The position numbers and the translations under genes are program-made. Under the pieces are notes generated by a model. That model was not told the DNA's origin and made no database searches. It worked only from the letters and a program-made list of their open reading frames with translations. Of a DNA stretch of 64,000 nucleotides, positions 63,175 to 64,000 are shown piece by piece. Numbering within the stretch: position 1 is the stretch's first letter; each line of letters starts with the position of its first letter. This DNA is from Protula sp. h YS-2021 (lineage: Eukaryota; Annelida; Polychaeta; Sabellida; Serpulidae): assembly GCA_949752745.1 (NCBI GenBank), contig OX457031.1:23101642-23165641 (forward strand), written 5' to 3'.

Positions 63175-64000
63175 GTGAGTGTCTGTTATTTCATTATTTC
63201 ATTTAAAGAATTAATTTTATTGAAATGTACACTACTTTAGACCTCCATTCACTTTTGGTTCCCGCGGACCTCTGTTTTTTGTTTCAATGACAGGGTGGCA
63301 TAAAGAAACATGCAAAAATATTCCCGAGAAAGGTCTGCGAAATAAAAGTTCTGTTTTCGGAAGTTAACCTAATAGAATTCTGATAGGGGGTTTTAGAAAA
63401 GGCCCAAATCATAGTGAATTCAAAGACACCTTTATTTCCGTGGCAGTCTTAATTTGACGGTGGCAGGAGAACAATTTTTCGTTAGGGGAGGGTTTTTCTT
63501 GGGAGAGGGGTGGTGTTGAGAGCGGGGGGCGGGGGGCGGGGGGGGGGGTTGGCTACTGTTGTGCAATACACTTACAATCAACACACTAATATTTTAGCTA
63601 GGATTCACAAATGTTTTTCATATTGAAACTGAGATACAATGATGAACAGTTAAACCAGTGACATCAGCTTGGTCGCATTTTATGACTTCGTCATAAAAAT
63701 ATTTATTAAAGGGCATTTGATCACTTTATCCTATATTATTTTAATTCCTGGAATAGGTGGCAATCATTCCAATTTTTTCCTGAAATTGGACACCTGTTCT
63801 ACTTTTTTATACTCGTATGTATATATGTTTTAGTCCTGTTTTTTAATAATCAGAAATAACTCATTTCTATAACAGCATTTTTTAAAACAAATTACAGAAT
63901 ACTTCAATAAAATGTCAATGCCTGCACCTTTTTTTCAAAAACTTAAAAATTGAAGCTGATCTCTTCTGTAATGTTTTCATAGCCTTGTTTAAACACATAA
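63175..64000. other. Putative intron/intergenic to window end
   Basis: No acceptor with a following coding frame in the matching phase was found. It includes the G-rich block at 63523-63548. Confidence 0.35.
63523..63548 (+). other. G-quadruplex-forming G tract
   Basis: Runs of 6, 6 and about 11 G separated by single C bases, enough for an intramolecular quadruplex. Confidence 0.6.

Overview
The window looks like AT-rich genomic DNA from a non-vertebrate animal: genes are split by GT-AG introns of 0.2-2.5 kb, spaces between genes are long, and repeats, microsatellites and poly-G/C tracts are common. The gene set (a gustatory-receptor-like seven-helix protein with phase-0 C-terminal introns, two rolling-stone-family membrane proteins, OXNAD1, a SANT/Myb-like domain protein, DIRS-type retroelement relics) fits a marine invertebrate such as a cnidarian or lophotrochozoan. 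The sequence alone does not fix the phylum. All gene models were built by eye from reading frame, splice sites and phase; none has transcript support.

Layout. 1-0.67 kb: last two exons of a SANT/Myb-like gene (+). 0.67-5.3 kb: a tandem array of about 1-kb units grown from the 3' end of that gene, carrying long foldbacks. 6.2-7.15 kb: a 306-bp tandem repeat studded with TGACGTCA. 7.94-8.2 kb: a minisatellite. 11.6-15.2 and 19.0-21.9 kb: two complete four-exon rolling-stone paralogues in tandem (+). 24.06 kb: a small secreted Lys/Arg/Tyr/Gly-rich peptide behind a TATA box (+). 25.75-28.87 kb: OXNAD1 (-), lacking only its first exon(s), with a probable GC-AG intron. 29.6-30.6 kb: a foldback MITE and GC-rich palindromes. 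30.6-33.2 kb: last two exons of an unrecognised gene (-), its intron holding a GATA-type microsatellite. 35.1-37.5 kb: a complete gustatory-receptor-like gene (+). 38.7-39.8 kb: probable retroelement debris. 43.3-47.9 kb: a complete seven-exon, 820-residue unrecognised gene (-) with an acidic exon and a highly charged KEK-rich tail. 48.47-49.04 kb: a MITE whose termini are inverted arrays of a 15-bp repeat. 50.9 kb: a tRNA-derived SINE head. 55.0-57.0 kb: a decayed DIRS-like reverse transcriptase/RNase H region (-). 60-64 kb: a second copy of a MITE seen at 20 kb and two single candidate exons.

The neighbouring genes do not form an obvious pathway. The clearest local relationship is the tandem duplication of the rolling-stone gene. 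The most unusual features are the array that captured a gene's coding 3' end, the MITE built from 15-bp minisatellites, the exact 154-bp tandem pair at 17.1 kb, and the unrecognised KEK-tailed protein.
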